DNA from: Planctomycetales bacterium 71-10
GTDB taxonomy: Bacteria > Planctomycetota > Planctomycetia > Isosphaerales > Isosphaeraceae
Direction: 5' to 3'
Assembly: GCA_001898385.1 (NCBI GenBank)
Contig: MKTT01000155.1
Span: 1 to 33,446, forward strand
DNA length: 33,446 nucleotides
Made by a program: the position numbers and the translations under genes. This document shows, one piece after another, positions 1 through 8,565 of this stretch. The notes below the pieces were generated by a model. That model worked only from the letters and a program-made list of their open reading frames with translations. It made no database searches and had not been told where the DNA came from. Numbering within the stretch: position 1 is the first letter of the stretch; the number at the start of each line of letters is the position of its first letter.

Positions 1-1
1 C

Positions 2-1447
2 CGCGAGTTGCGCCAGAACGTCTCGCTCCGCCCCAGCCGCTCGCGGTTCAAGATCTACTACATCGACGAGGTCCACATGCTCTCGACGGGCGCGTTCAAC
101 GCCCTGTTGAAGACGCTGGAGGAGCCGCCGCCGCACGTCAAGTTCTTCTTCGCCACCACCGAGGCGAACAAGATCCCCATCACCGTCCTCTCGCGCTGCC
201 AGCGGTTCGACTTCGCGGGCATCTCCCCCGAGGCGATCGTCGACACCCTGAAACTCATCTGCGACCGCGAGAAGGTCGAGGCCGACGCCGACGCCCTCCA
301 GATCGTCGCCCGCCGCGCCGGCGGCTCGATGCGCGACGCCCAGTCGCTGCTGGAGCGGATGCTCTCCTCGGGCAATCCGAAGCTGACCCCGGACGTCGTC
401 CACGGCCTGCTGGGGACGGCCAGCGACGAACGGCTCCTGGAGATGATCGAGGCCCTGTCGGCCGGCGACTCGGCCGCCGCCCTCACCCTGCTGGACCGCG
501 CCACGTCCGAGGGCGTCCAGCCGACCGACCTGCTCGCCGGGACGATCGACTTCCTCCGCGACGCCATGGTCCTCGCGATCGGCGCCGAGGCCCTGACGCT
601 CATCGTGGCCCCTCGGCAGAAGGCGCGGCTCAAGGCCGCCGCGGGCCGATGGTCCACCGACGCCATCCTCGCCGCCCTCCAGATTCTCGCCGAAGCCCGG
701 GCGCGAATGCGCGGCGTGGCCCACGGCCGACTGCTCGCGGAGCTGGCACTCGTCCGCGTCGCCCGCCTGGAGAACCTGGACGAACTGGGCGAAATCGTCC
801 AGAGGCTCAAGGCCCTGGAGTCCGGCTCGCCTTCGACGCCCAGGCCTTCAGCAACCAGCGCACGAAAGAAGCTGTCGCAGGCGGATTCCGCCGCGGCGTT
901 GGATGTCGGCATCGGCAAGCCCGCGCATTTCGCAACGCCCGTTGAACCCGCCCGCTCCGCACCGCCGACGCCCCCGCGCCCCGAGCCGGCGGCCGGGGTT
1001 GAGCGACGGCTCGCCGAGGAACGCCGGCAGCACGCCGCGAGCCTCCCTCCGCTGGAGTTGGAGGTCGTCCAGAAAGTGTGGCCTGACCTGCTCAAGAAGG
1101 TCGGCGCGGGGCTGTCGTGGCGGCTCAGCCAGGCCCAGCCGATCGGCGTCGACGAGCCCGACGTCCTGGTGATCGCGGCGAAACCCGGATTCAACGGCGT
1201 GGCCGACCCTTGCGGGGCCGACGACGCGCGAAAGCGCATCGCCGAATGCCTCCAGTGGTTGCTCCAGCGCCCCCTGACCGTCCGCTACGAATCCTCGGCC
1301 TCGGCCGACTACCCTCAGCCGGCCGAGGCCGATCTCACCCCCCGGCGGACCGACCAGTACGCCAGCGATCCGCTGGTGCAGAAGGTCGTCGAACTCTTCG
1401 AAGCCCGCGTCTCCCACGTCGACGCCGAGGCCCGCGACGACGCCTAG
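2..1447 (+). CDS. dnaX: DNA polymerase III subunit gamma/tau, 5' partial
   Basis: Clamp-loader ATPase subunit of the replicative polymerase. The reading frame is open to the window edge, so the true start, Walker A motif and zinc site lie upstream. Visible are the Walker B motif DEVHMLS near visible residue 22, the sensor-1 ATTE, the SRC arginine-finger motif, AAA+ lid and collar helices to about residue 250, then a Pro/Ala/Arg-rich linker and a tau-like C-terminal domain ending at 1447. The first codon that could be a start (TTG at 8) sits inside the conserved ATPase core and is not a real start. I saw no obvious A-rich slippery site for a gamma form in the visible part. The next gene begins about 95 bases downstream on the same strand and recR follows, which is the standard dnaX-ybaB-recR order and supports the call. 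Confidence 0.97.
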   Translation, partial: RELRQNVSLRPSRSRFKIYYIDEVHMLSTGAFNALLKTLEEPPPHVKFFFATTEANKIPITVLSRCQRFDFAGISPEAIVDTLKLICDREKVEADADALQIVARRAGGSMRDAQSLLERMLSSGNPKLTPDVVHGLLGTASDERLLEMIEALSAGDSAAALTLLDRATSEGVQPTDLLAGTIDFLRDAMVLAIGAEALTLIVAPRQKARLKAAAGRWSTDAILAALQILAEARARMRGVAHGRLLAELALVRVARLENLDELGEIVQRLKALESGSPSTPRPSATSARKKLSQADSAAALDVGIGKPAHFATPVEPARSAPPTPPRPEPAAGVERRLAEERRQHAASLPPLELEVVQKVWPDLLKKVGAGLSWRLSQAQPIGVDEPDVLVIAAKPGFNGVADPCGADDARKRIAECLQWLLQRPLTVRYESSASADYPQPAEADLTPRRTDQYASDPLVQKVVELFEARVSHVDAEARDDA

Positions 1448-1541
1448 ACGTTCGTCCACCGAAATGCGATAATGGGTCGTGTCCTCGCAGGCCGGCCGTG
1501 GACCGTCCTGGAGCGTTGAACTGGGAAGGGGGCGATGCGCC

Positions 1542-1871
1542 ATGTTCGGGAAGCTCGGCGACCTGGCGGACCTGATGAAGAACGCGGGGAAGATCCGCGA
1601 ATCGATGGAGAAGGCGGCCGAGGCGCTCGGCCAGATCGAGGTGCAGGGGGAGGCCGGCGGCGGCGGGGTCGTCGTGAAGATGAACGGCCGCATGGAGGCG
1701 ACGTCGGTCCGCATCGACCCGAGGCTCGCGGCCGACGGCGACGTGGAGTTGCTGGAAGACCTCGTCCTCGCCGCCACGAACGCGGCGCTGGTGAAGGTCC
1801 GCGAGACGGCCACGCAGTCGTTCACGTCGATGGGCGGGCTCCCGAACATCTTCGGCGGCGGAGGCTCCTGA
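1542..1871 (+). CDS. ybaB: YbaB/EbfC family nucleoid-associated protein
   Basis: Small DNA-binding protein of about 109 residues from the YbaB/EbfC family, whose members bind DNA as dimers and are nearly always encoded between dnaX and recR. The start is set at ATG 1542 (MFGKLGDLADLMKNAGKI) because a purine-rich GGAAGGGGG lies about 8-10 bases upstream and the family begins this way. An in-frame upstream start at 1479 would add residues that do not look like the family. Helical N-terminus, a Gly-rich beta hairpin (GGGGVVVKMNG), a conserved central DPRLAADGDVELLEDLV stretch, and a Gly-rich C-terminus are visible. Its stop codon is one base from the recR start region (TGA at 1869-1871, ATG at 1873), so the two genes are probably translated together. 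Confidence 0.93.
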   Translation: MFGKLGDLADLMKNAGKIRESMEKAAEALGQIEVQGEAGGGGVVVKMNGRMEATSVRIDPRLAADGDVELLEDLVLAATNAALVKVRETATQSFTSMGGLPNIFGGGGS

Positions 1872-1872
1872 T

Positions 1873-2478
1873 ATGGCGGGCTACGGCGTCGCCCTCGACC
1901 GCCTCACCACCACGCTCGGACGCCTCCCCGGCATCGGCGCGAAGTCGGCCGAGCGGCTGGCCCACCACCTCCTCAAGTGCCCCGTGGAGGAGGCCCTGGA
2001 GTTGGCCGAGGCCATCCGGTCGGCCAAGGAGCAGGTGCGCCATTGCCAGCGCTGCTTCCACCTGACGGAGGTCGATCAGCCCCTCTGCGCCATCTGCCGC
2101 GACGAGCGACGCGACGCGGGCCTGGTCTGCGTCGTCGAGCAGTCGCGCGACCTGCTGGCGATCGAGAAATCGGGCTCGTTCCCGGGGACGTACCACGTCC
2201 TGCTGGGCCGGCTCGCCCCGTTGCAGGGGATGGGCCCGGATCAGCTCACCGTGGCCGCCCTGGAAGCCCGGGTCCACGAGGGTGGGGTGCGCGAGATCAT
2301 CATGGCCACCAACCCCAACCTGGAAGGCGACGGCACCGCCCTTTACATCGCCCAACGCCTCCAGGACGAGCCGGTCCAGATCACGCGGCTGGCCCGGGGG
2401 CTGGCCTCGGGGAGCACCCTGGAATTCGCCAGCCGCGACATGCTGGCCGACGCGCTCACCGGCCGGCAGCCTTTCTGA
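1873..2478 (+). CDS. recR: Recombination mediator protein RecR
   Basis: RecR of 201 residues, the usual length; acts with RecO and RecF to load RecA at gaps. The N-terminal helix-hairpin-helix (RLPGIGAKSAERLAHHLL) is at residues 17-34. A four-cysteine zinc finger is formed by C58, C61, C72 and C75. A Toprim domain follows (VCVVEQSRDLLAIEKSG, then MATNPNLEGDGTALYI), ending with the Walker-B-like ITRLARGLASGSTLEFA region. The ATG lies two bases after the ybaB stop, so this is the last gene of the dnaX-ybaB-recR cluster. Nothing is unusual about it. Confidence 0.97.
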   Translation: MAGYGVALDRLTTTLGRLPGIGAKSAERLAHHLLKCPVEEALELAEAIRSAKEQVRHCQRCFHLTEVDQPLCAICRDERRDAGLVCVVEQSRDLLAIEKSGSFPGTYHVLLGRLAPLQGMGPDQLTVAALEARVHEGGVREIIMATNPNLEGDGTALYIAQRLQDEPVQITRLARGLASGSTLEFASRDMLADALTGRQPF

Positions 2479-2556
2479 TCCGCCCCATCTCCAGCCCGGG
2501 AGACGCCTTGGAACGCGCCGGCGGGGACGGCCCGCGAGCTTCCGCGGAGACGGGTC

Positions 2557-2583
2557 TTGAACCGAGGAAGGGCGCGGCATAAT
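2557..2583 (+). promoter_or_regulatory. Candidate sigma-70-type promoter for rpoN
   Basis: In the 199-base gap between recR and rpoN, TTGAAC (2557-2562) and CATAAT (2578-2583) resemble -35 and -10 boxes. The spacer is 15 bases, shorter than the usual 16-18. A start near 2590 would give an 88-base leader to rpoN. Only the sequence match supports this. Confidence 0.35.
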
Positions 2584-2677
2584 ACTTGCTGGAGAACACG
2601 TCGCCGCCGACCATCGCGGGCCTCCGCCCGCCGTCGCGGCGACCGTGACGGCTCGTCGGTTTGGGGAACTATGGATC

Positions 2678-4132
2678 ATGCGGCTTGATACGTCCCAGCA
2701 GATGCGGACCGAGATGCGCCTCCGCATGGCGCCCCGGATGATCCAGTCGATGGAAATCCTCCAGCTCCCGATCATGGCCCTGCAGGAGCGGATCGAGCAG
2801 GAGCTGAGCGAGAATCCCGTCCTCGTCGATCTCCGCGAATCGGCCTCGCCCTCCGAGGACGGTGAGGAGGGGGCCGCCCCCGCCGCCCCCGAGCCCGCCG
2901 AGCCCGAGCCGAACGAGTTCGACAGCCTCATCAATCTCGACGAGAACTGGAGCGAGATCTACGACGAAGGCCCCCGTCGCAGCCGCGCGGCGCTCAGCGA
3001 GGAGGGGGACCGCAAGCTCGACGCGATGCAGAACATGGCGTCGCGCCCGCGCTCGTTCCACGACAGCCTGACCGAGCAGCTCGGCTTCTTCGATTGCGAC
3101 CCGATCCTCCGCGACCTGGCCGAGTACATCATCTACAACCTGGACGACAACGGATACCTGCCGAAGAACGTCACGCTCCACGACGTCGCCCGCGACTTCG
3201 GGCACGACGTGACGGCGGAGCAGGCCGAAGACGCCCTCCGGATGGTCCAACGCCTCGACCCGCCGGGGGTCGGCGCCCGCGACCTTCGGGAGTGCCTCCT
3301 CCTCCAGCTCACCCCCGACACCCCCTGCCACGACGTCCTCCGCACCCTGATCGCCCATCACCTGGACGACCTCCAGCACAACCGCCTGCCGGCGATCGAG
3401 AAGAAATCCGGCCTGTCGATCGGCGCGATCAAGGAGGCCATCGAGCACCTGCGCCGGCTCAACCCGCGCCCGGGCTCCTCGTTCAACCTCAGCGAGAACA
3501 CGCAGTACGTCGTCCCCGACCTGATCGTGGAGCCCAACGAGACCGGGACCTACGACGTCCGCCTGATCGACGAGCACACCCCGAACCTCTCGATCTCGCG
3601 CTACTATCAGAAGCAGCTCCGCAACAAGGGGACCGACCCGGCCGCCCGGGAGTTCATCCAGAAGCGGATCCAGTCGGCCCGATGGCTCATCGAGTCGATC
3701 GAGCAGCGCCGCAACACGCTTTTGAAGGTCGCCCGCGCGATCATCGAGCACCAGCGCCCGTTCCTCGATCGAGGCCCCGAGTTCATCGAGCCCCTGAAGA
3801 TGCAGCAGATCGCCGACCGCGTGGGCGTGCACGTGACGACCGTCAGCCGGGCCGTCGACGACAAGTGGGTCCAGACCCCCCGCGGCATCTTCCCCCTCAA
3901 GCGTTTCTTCGGCGGCGGCACCGTGACGGCCGACGGCGAGGAGATCGCCTGGGACACGATCAAGCAGAAGCTGCTGGAGGTCGTCGGCAAGGAGGACAAG
4001 TCGAACCCCATGTCCGACGAGGAGATCGTCGAGGAGATGGGGAGGCACGGCGTCAAGGTGGCCCGCCGCACGGTCACCAAGTATCGCCAGGCGTTGATGA
4101 TCCCCTCCAGCCGCCAGCGCAAGCAGTTCTGA
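2678..4132 (+). CDS. rpoN: RNA polymerase sigma-54 factor RpoN
   Basis: Alternative sigma factor that recognises -24/-12 promoters and needs enhancer-binding AAA+ activators. The start at ATG 2678 (MRLDTSQQMRTEMRLRMAPRM) is chosen over an upstream GTG at 2645 because GGGGAA at 2663-2668 is well placed and sigma-54 region I normally starts here. Region I is Gln/Leu-rich to about residue 50 (MIQSMEILQLPIMALQERIE), followed by an acidic Pro/Glu linker (about 55-90). The core-binding domain runs to about 310 and the DNA-binding domain carries an HTH (MQQIADRVGVHVTTVSRAV). The diagnostic RpoN box ARRTVTKYRQ is at about residues 462-471. Length of 484 residues is typical. The gene ends at a long GC hairpin shared with the convergent XRE gene. 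No enhancer-binding activator is in the window. Confidence 0.97.
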   Translation: MRLDTSQQMRTEMRLRMAPRMIQSMEILQLPIMALQERIEQELSENPVLVDLRESASPSEDGEEGAAPAAPEPAEPEPNEFDSLINLDENWSEIYDEGPRRSRAALSEEGDRKLDAMQNMASRPRSFHDSLTEQLGFFDCDPILRDLAEYIIYNLDDNGYLPKNVTLHDVARDFGHDVTAEQAEDALRMVQRLDPPGVGARDLRECLLLQLTPDTPCHDVLRTLIAHHLDDLQHNRLPAIEKKSGLSIGAIKEAIEHLRRLNPRPGSSFNLSENTQYVVPDLIVEPNETGTYDVRLIDEHTPNLSISRYYQKQLRNKGTDPAAREFIQKRIQSARWLIESIEQRRNTLLKVARAIIEHQRPFLDRGPEFIEPLKMQQIADRVGVHVTTVSRAVDDKWVQTPRGIFPLKRFFGGGTVTADGEEIAWDTIKQKLLEVVGKEDKSNPMSDEEIVEEMGRHGVKVARRTVTKYRQALMIPSSRQRKQF

Positions 4133-4160
4133 TCGGCCGGGCCCGGCCCCGTAACGCGGA

Positions 4161-4201
4161 CCGCCCCCGCCGGCCCCTTGATGAGGGGCCGGCGGGGGCG
4201 G
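4161..4201. terminator. Bidirectional hairpin terminator between rpoN and XRE gene
   Basis: A perfect 17-bp inverted repeat (arms 4161-4177 and 4185-4201) with a 7-base loop lies 28 bases after rpoN and 35 bases beyond the end of the convergent XRE gene. The position and symmetry fit a shared terminator. There is no long U tract on either side, so termination could also need Rho or other factors. Confidence 0.7.
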
Positions 4202-4236
4202 TTGCATTCCCGGCGGATCGATCGATCGCACCCGGC

Positions 4237-4698
4237 TCAGGCGGTGGCGACCGTCCGCACGGCCTGGGGGCCGCCGGCCGAGAGCGTCGGGCGCGGCTCG
4301 CCGACCTGGTCGTCGAGGCGTTCGATGACGGGCCTCGACGCCATGCCGAGCAGGCGGGCCATCGCCACGTCGTACCCCAGGATCCGGACGATCTCCAGGA
4401 TCCTCTGGACCTCCTCCGGGCCGATCTTCTTGCAGGCGCTCAGGAGCTTGAGGTCTTCGGTGGAGAGGGCGTCCTCGGCCGTCGCCGCCGGCTCGACCTC
4501 GACCCGGTCGTCGGCCAGGTAATCGAGCGAGACGCCGACGGCCTGGGCCAGCCGCAGGGCGTTGTCGAGCCCCGGACGCGACTTGCCCTGGAGGATGCGC
4601 GAGATCTCCGAGTCGCTGACGCGCGACAACCTCGCCAGCTTCTGGCCGTTGAGGTTCCTGGCTTTCATCAGCATCTGGAGCTTCTGTTTCAGTTCCAT
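4237..4698 (-). CDS. XRE-family helix-turn-helix transcriptional regulator
   Basis: Protein of 153 residues with an N-terminal Cro/C1-type HTH at about residues 5-60 (NGQKLARLSRVSDSEISRILQGKSRPGLDNALRLAQAVGVSLDYL). After a short acidic linker there is a helical region (LSTEDLKLLSACKKIGPEEVQRILEIVRILGYDVAMARLL) that could mediate dimerisation, then a low-complexity tail. The ATG at 4698 matches the normal start of this fold. It is convergent with rpoN and transcribed alone, with the isoprenoid synthase gene more than 440 bases upstream. The target and ligand are unknown. Confidence 0.85.
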   Translation of the reverse strand: MELKQKLQMLMKARNLNGQKLARLSRVSDSEISRILQGKSRPGLDNALRLAQAVGVSLDYLADDRVEVEPAATAEDALSTEDLKLLSACKKIGPEEVQRILEIVRILGYDVAMARLLGMASRPVIERLDDQVGEPRPTLSAGGPQAVRTVATA

Positions 4699-5142
4699 GT
4701 CGCGTCGGCCGTCGATTTCCCGGTTTCAGGGAGAAAACTTCCGTATCCGCAGCAATCCGACGAACGTAAAACACCCGGCCCGGCGTACGGGACACCGATG
4801 GGTGATGGGAGGCGGGGGGATCGGCGATCCCGAAGAGGAGGGTTTGCATCCATCGGGTCGATCCGAAAGGTTCGGAGCCGGCCCGGGACGCGAATCATCG
4901 AAAGCCTTCCAACCCTGGCTCTACAGCCACATCATAGTCGACCGCCCCGGCCTTTCAATCAAAAATCCCCCAAATAATTCGCGGCCGCGGATCCTCGCGG
5001 GGAGGGCCCGGAGGCGGCGGAAGATCGGGGCGGAGCGCCTCGCGATCGCCCGGGGCCCGATCTCCTCGTCCCGCAAGGATCAACGAGTGTTAAACACTGA
5101 CGATGACGTAAGCGGGAGAAAACGAAGGGCGAGGGATTCGCG
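4699..5142. other. Intergenic region upstream of the XRE gene
   Basis: 444 bases with no convincing gene on either strand. It contains an AT-rich patch around 4956-4980 and a near-perfect inverted repeat AGTGTTAAACACT at 5086-5098 (6-base arms around a single A). A TTTCCC/GGG(A)GAAA imperfect inverted repeat lies at 4716-4736, close to the XRE start, where an autoregulatory operator would be expected. These sites are seen in the sequence; a regulatory role is a guess. Confidence 0.4.
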
Positions 5143-6150
5143 TCAGGACGATCGGCGGAGGACGTATTCGGCCATCTCCGCGAGGATGTCCTTATAAGGC
5201 GACGGCGCGGCGACGTCGAGCGCGGCGACGGCCCGTTCGACGTGCCAGCGGGCCTTGGCCCAGGCGTAGTCCAGGGCCCCGGACTCTTCCAGGAGGGGTT
5301 GGAGGCGGCGGCGGGAGTCGGCCCGGGCTTCCTGGAGGAGGCTGCGGGCCTCGGCGACGGCGGCGGGCTCGCCGATCTCGAGCAGGCGGATGATGGGGAG
5401 GGTGAGCTTCTGCTTCTCCAGGTCGGTCCCCAGGCTCTTGCCGGTCGCGCGCTCGTCGCCCCAGATGTCGAGGACGTCGTCGGCGATCTGGAAGGCCATG
5501 CCGATGTGGTCGCCGTAGGACTCCATGGCCTCGACGACGGCCTCGTCGGCCCCGGCGTAGTGCGCGCCGAGGCGGCAGGAGACGGCGGTGAGGGCGGCCG
5601 TCTTGCCGGCGATGATCTGGAAGTACGACGCCTCGTCCAGGTCGAGGTTGCCGCGGTGGTGGATCTGCTGCATCTCCCCCTCGCAGACCTCGTGCGTGGC
5701 CTTGCCGATCCAGCGGCAGGCGAGCGTCGAGTCGAGCGAGGCGGCGAGGTGGTAGGAGTGCGAGAAGAGGTAGTCGCCCAGCATCACGGCCGACTCGTTG
5801 CCCCACTCGGCGTTGACGGTGGCGGCGTGGCGGCGGACCATCGACTCGTCGAGGACGTCGTCGTGGACGAGGGTGGCGGTATGGATCATCTCCACCACCG
5901 CGGCCAGGACCGGGTGGGCGGCGGCGATCCGGCCGCAGGCCCCGCCCGTCAGCAGCACCAGGGCGGGCCGGAGCCGCTTGCCCTGGTAGTCGCCGCAGTG
6001 ATCCACGAGCGCCTGCACGAACGGGAAGCGGCTCCGCAGCTCGTCCTGGAAGATCCGCTCCGCGTCGGCCAGGCCGGCCTGGATGGGCGCGAAGAGGCGG
6101 CTCAACGTCCGGCGGCTATCCTCAGCCTGAAGGCCCGATGGTCTGGTCAT
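5143..6150 (-). CDS. Polyprenyl (trans-isoprenyl) diphosphate synthase
   Basis: Chain-elongating prenyltransferase that condenses isopentenyl diphosphate units, probably making the side chain of menaquinone. Residues 97-101 form the first Asp-rich motif DDVLD (TLVHDDVLDESMVRRH) and residues 224-228 the second (QIADDVLDIWGDE). The conserved GKRLRP is at about residues 57-62. Length of 335 residues from ATG 6150 fits the long-chain IspB/HepT class. That start is preferred over in-frame codons up to 6300 because GGAG sits just upstream and the extra residues would run into moaC. The gene begins 50 bases after moaC on the same strand. Product chain length cannot be fixed by eye. Confidence 0.93.
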   Translation of the reverse strand: MTRPSGLQAEDSRRTLSRLFAPIQAGLADAERIFQDELRSRFPFVQALVDHCGDYQGKRLRPALVLLTGGACGRIAAAHPVLAAVVEMIHTATLVHDDVLDESMVRRHAATVNAEWGNESAVMLGDYLFSHSYHLAASLDSTLACRWIGKATHEVCEGEMQQIHHRGNLDLDEASYFQIIAGKTAALTAVSCRLGAHYAGADEAVVEAMESYGDHIGMAFQIADDVLDIWGDERATGKSLGTDLEKQKLTLPIIRLLEIGEPAAVAEARSLLQEARADSRRRLQPLLEESGALDYAWAKARWHVERAVAALDVAAPSPYKDILAEMAEYVLRRSS

Positions 6151-6200
6151 CCCCGTCTCCAATCCGTCCGCCGCGCCGATCCCGATCGACTCGCGCCCGT

Positions 6201-6683
6201 TCAGCCCGCCCCGTCCCGCCTGTAGGCGCCCCGCGCGCCACCGGTCTTCTCTTCCAGCCGAATCCGCTCGATCACCATCCCGCGGTCGACGGCCTTGCAC
6301 ATATCGTAGATCGTCAAGGCGGCGACGCCGACCGCAGTCATCGCCTCCATCTCGACGCCGGTCCGGCCGTGGACCTTGACGGTCGCGACGATCTCGACCG
6401 CGTCCGGGGGCCTCGGCGTCAGGTCGACTTCGACCGCGTCGAGCCCCAGGGGGTGGCAGAGCGGGATCAGGTCGCCGGTCCGCTTCGCCCCCATGATCGC
6501 CGCCAGCCGGGCCGTCTCCAGGACGTCCCCCTTGGCCGCGGCCCGATCCTGGATCAGCCGCAACGTCGCCGCGTCCATCCGGACCAGCCCGCTCGCCTTC
6601 GCCGTGCGCAGGCTCGGCTCCTTGGCCGATACGTCGACCATCCGGCTCGCGCCGCGCTCGTCGTAGTGGCTCAACTCCCCCAT
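6201..6683 (-). CDS. moaC: Cyclic pyranopterin monophosphate synthase MoaC
   Basis: Molybdenum cofactor biosynthesis enzyme that, after MoaA, converts the rearranged GTP intermediate to cyclic pyranopterin monophosphate. The 160-residue protein is a near-textbook match: AAIMGAKRTGDLIPLCHPL (about 61-79) and GVEMEAMTAVGVAALTIYDM. Residues corresponding to the catalytic set of the family are present: K51, H77, E111, E113, D127 and K130. No moaA, moaB or moaE is nearby, so the pathway genes are scattered. An AT-rich inverted repeat lies just upstream of the start. Confidence 0.97.
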   Translation of the reverse strand: MGELSHYDERGASRMVDVSAKEPSLRTAKASGLVRMDAATLRLIQDRAAAKGDVLETARLAAIMGAKRTGDLIPLCHPLGLDAVEVDLTPRPPDAVEIVATVKVHGRTGVEMEAMTAVGVAALTIYDMCKAVDRGMVIERIRLEEKTGGARGAYRRDGAG

Positions 6684-6700
6684 AGGATCCCCGGAATTTC

Positions 6701-6733
6701 GTTCAATTCGTTCTGAACATATTCTACGAATTG
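6701..6733 (-). promoter_or_regulatory. Inverted repeat upstream of moaC, candidate operator/promoter
   Basis: CAATTCGT (6704-6711) and ACGAATTG (6726-6733) form perfect 8-base arms 14 bases apart, about 20-50 bases upstream of the moaC start. A second smaller pair, GTTCA/TGAAC (6701-6705, 6714-6718), is nested in it. The stretch is AT-rich in a very GC-rich neighbourhood. It could bind a dimeric regulator or be the promoter itself; no regulator is identified. Confidence 0.4.
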
Positions 6734-6745
6734 CCCCGATGGCGG

Positions 6746-8383
6746 CTAGAGGGGTCTCGCCCTCAAATCTTCACGGCCGTCCCGAGCGCGCCCGGGGCCG
6801 GTCGCATCCTTTGGGAATTTCCAGAGTTCCGACAGAATCACCCCTTGCCTCGACCGCGATGCGACCCGCTCGCCACGCCCCGAGGCGAGCCTCGCCAGGA
6901 CGGCGGCGGGGAGGTAGGCGCGGCGTCGGGAGACCAGGAGCCAGTCGGCCGTGGCGGCGGCGGGCTCGTCCTGGATGACGACGTCGCGGCGGACCAGCGG
7001 GGCCGTCGTGGTGGCGACGCCCTGTCCGGGGTAGAGGGTCGGGGCCAGGGCGACGACCTCGCCGGGCTTCACCCGGCGGGCCAGCTCGTCGAGGAGCACC
7101 CGGTCGACGGCGTCGCCCCAGTAGGTCGTCTCCAGCCCGAGCCGGTCCGCGCCGGCCAGTCCTCCCGCGAGCATGTTGTAGTAGCTTAACCCGAATGGGT
7201 GCATGGACGTCGTCCCGAAACCCTGGCCGAGCATCAGCGCGGCCATCGCCACGCGCCCCGCCCGCCGGCCCCCCCACCGCTCCCAGGCCCGCGAGGCCCC
7301 CAGCCCGATCAGCATCGCCCAGGCGGGGAAGGCCGGGAGGAACAGGCGCTCGCCGTCGTAGACCGGGGCTCGCGTGCTGAACAGCACCAGGAACAGGGCG
7401 ATCGACGCGACCAGCAGAGCGGGGAAGGGGTCCTCGCGACGTCCCTTCCATCCCCGGACGAGTCCCAGGCCCCCGCAAGCCTGGAGCAGCACCGGCGTCG
7501 TGACGGCGAAATAGAACCAGGGGTAATGCCAGGGAAGGTCCACGTCCTTCCAGATCCGCCCGAAGTAGAGGACCTGGATCGAGGCCCGATTCACGCCCGT
7601 CCCCCAGTAGGCCGACCAGCGGGCGAAGGTGTCGTGCCAGAGCCAGGGCCAGCCGAGGAGGAAGGTCGCCACGCCCGCGACGAACCAGCCCGACGCGAGG
7701 CCGACCGCCCGCGCGGGCTTCAGGCGGAGCAGGGCCCAGCCCAGGACCAACGGCGGCAGGAACCAGGCGTGGATCTTCGTGAGCAGGGCCAGGCCCCAGA
7801 ACAGGCCCGCGCCGATCATCGCGAGCGCGGGACGACGTGAGTCGATGGCCCGCGCGGCGGCCAGCAGGGCGAGCGTCCAGAAGAAGGTGATGAAGGTGTC
7901 GAGCGCGCCCAGGTGCGCGTGGGCGAAGACGCGGGGCATCGCGACCAGCGACCAGGCCGAGGCGACGCCCGCCGCCGTCCCCCAGCGCCGGGTGGCCTCG
8001 GCCGCCACCAACCCGACGAGCGCCGCGAACGCGAGGGCCGGCGCGACACGGCCCGAGAGGACGTACAGCCCCGTCGGGTCCGGGCCGAACAGCCAGGCTT
8101 CGAACAGCTCGAACGTCTTCGACGCGATCCCCAGCAGCCAGCGCCCGAGGGGCGGGTGTTCGGCGTTGTCGCGGAACAGCCGGTCGACGTTCGCCCGGTC
8201 GAAGAAGCCGAACCCCGCGCGAGCCAGGAGGGCGACGTAGTCGCGGCCGGGCCGGACGTCCAGCGGCTCGTCGATGGTCAGCCCCGGCCCGCGCAGGGTC
8301 GCCAGCGTGATCGCCCCCGCGATCAGGGCGGCGACCAGGCCCAGGCGGCGAGGGGAGGGGGGGCGGACTCCGTCGGGGGGCAT
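6746..8383 (-). CDS. GT39/ArnT-like integral membrane glycosyltransferase
   Basis: Predicted GT-C fold transferase of about 545 residues that would use a polyprenyl-phosphate sugar donor to glycosylate lipid or protein outside the membrane. A first hydrophobic helix is at about 13-31. The acidic TIDE motif (36-39) in the first extracytoplasmic loop is where GT39/GT83 enzymes keep their catalytic Asp-Glu. A LDTFITFFW segment (161-169) and about 8-10 hydrophobic helices follow. The soluble C-terminal part contains YWGDAVDRVL and TLYPGQGVATTTAPLVRR. Start at ATG 8383 is preferred because residues before it are Arg/Pro-rich and uncharacteristic; an in-frame ATG at 8428 is possible. It is divergent from a secreted glycoside-hydrolase-like gene 182 bases away. 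The acceptor is unknown. Confidence 0.8.
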   Translation of the reverse strand: MPPDGVRPPSPRRLGLVAALIAGAITLATLRGPGLTIDEPLDVRPGRDYVALLARAGFGFFDRANVDRLFRDNAEHPPLGRWLLGIASKTFELFEAWLFGPDPTGLYVLSGRVAPALAFAALVGLVAAEATRRWGTAAGVASAWSLVAMPRVFAHAHLGALDTFITFFWTLALLAAARAIDSRRPALAMIGAGLFWGLALLTKIHAWFLPPLVLGWALLRLKPARAVGLASGWFVAGVATFLLGWPWLWHDTFARWSAYWGTGVNRASIQVLYFGRIWKDVDLPWHYPWFYFAVTTPVLLQACGGLGLVRGWKGRREDPFPALLVASIALFLVLFSTRAPVYDGERLFLPAFPAWAMLIGLGASRAWERWGGRRAGRVAMAALMLGQGFGTTSMHPFGLSYYNMLAGGLAGADRLGLETTYWGDAVDRVLLDELARRVKPGEVVALAPTLYPGQGVATTTAPLVRRDVVIQDEPAAATADWLLVSRRRAYLPAAVLARLASGRGERVASRSRQGVILSELWKFPKDATGPGRARDGREDLRARPL

Positions 8384-8565
8384 CGCAGCGGGCCTCGTCG
8401 CGGGGCGGGGGGGGATCGAGGCTCCCATCCTACGCGGCCGATCGGGCCGGTGCGAACCTCTCTCCGGCAGCCGTGACGAGCCGAGTCCCTGGCGACGTGC
8501 GCGAGCCTCGCCGAGAATGGCGTCTCCATCGTGACCACTCATGCGGCCCGGGGACGCGAGCGACC

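Noticed and set aside
860..900. Possible slippery site in dnaX for a short gamma form
   Set aside because: Only a short A/G run (CGAAAGAAGC) is present, with no A-AAA-AAG heptamer and no convincing downstream structure.
2669..4849. 726-residue minus-strand frame opposite rpoN
   Set aside because: Antisense shadow of rpoN; low-complexity composition and no recognisable domain.
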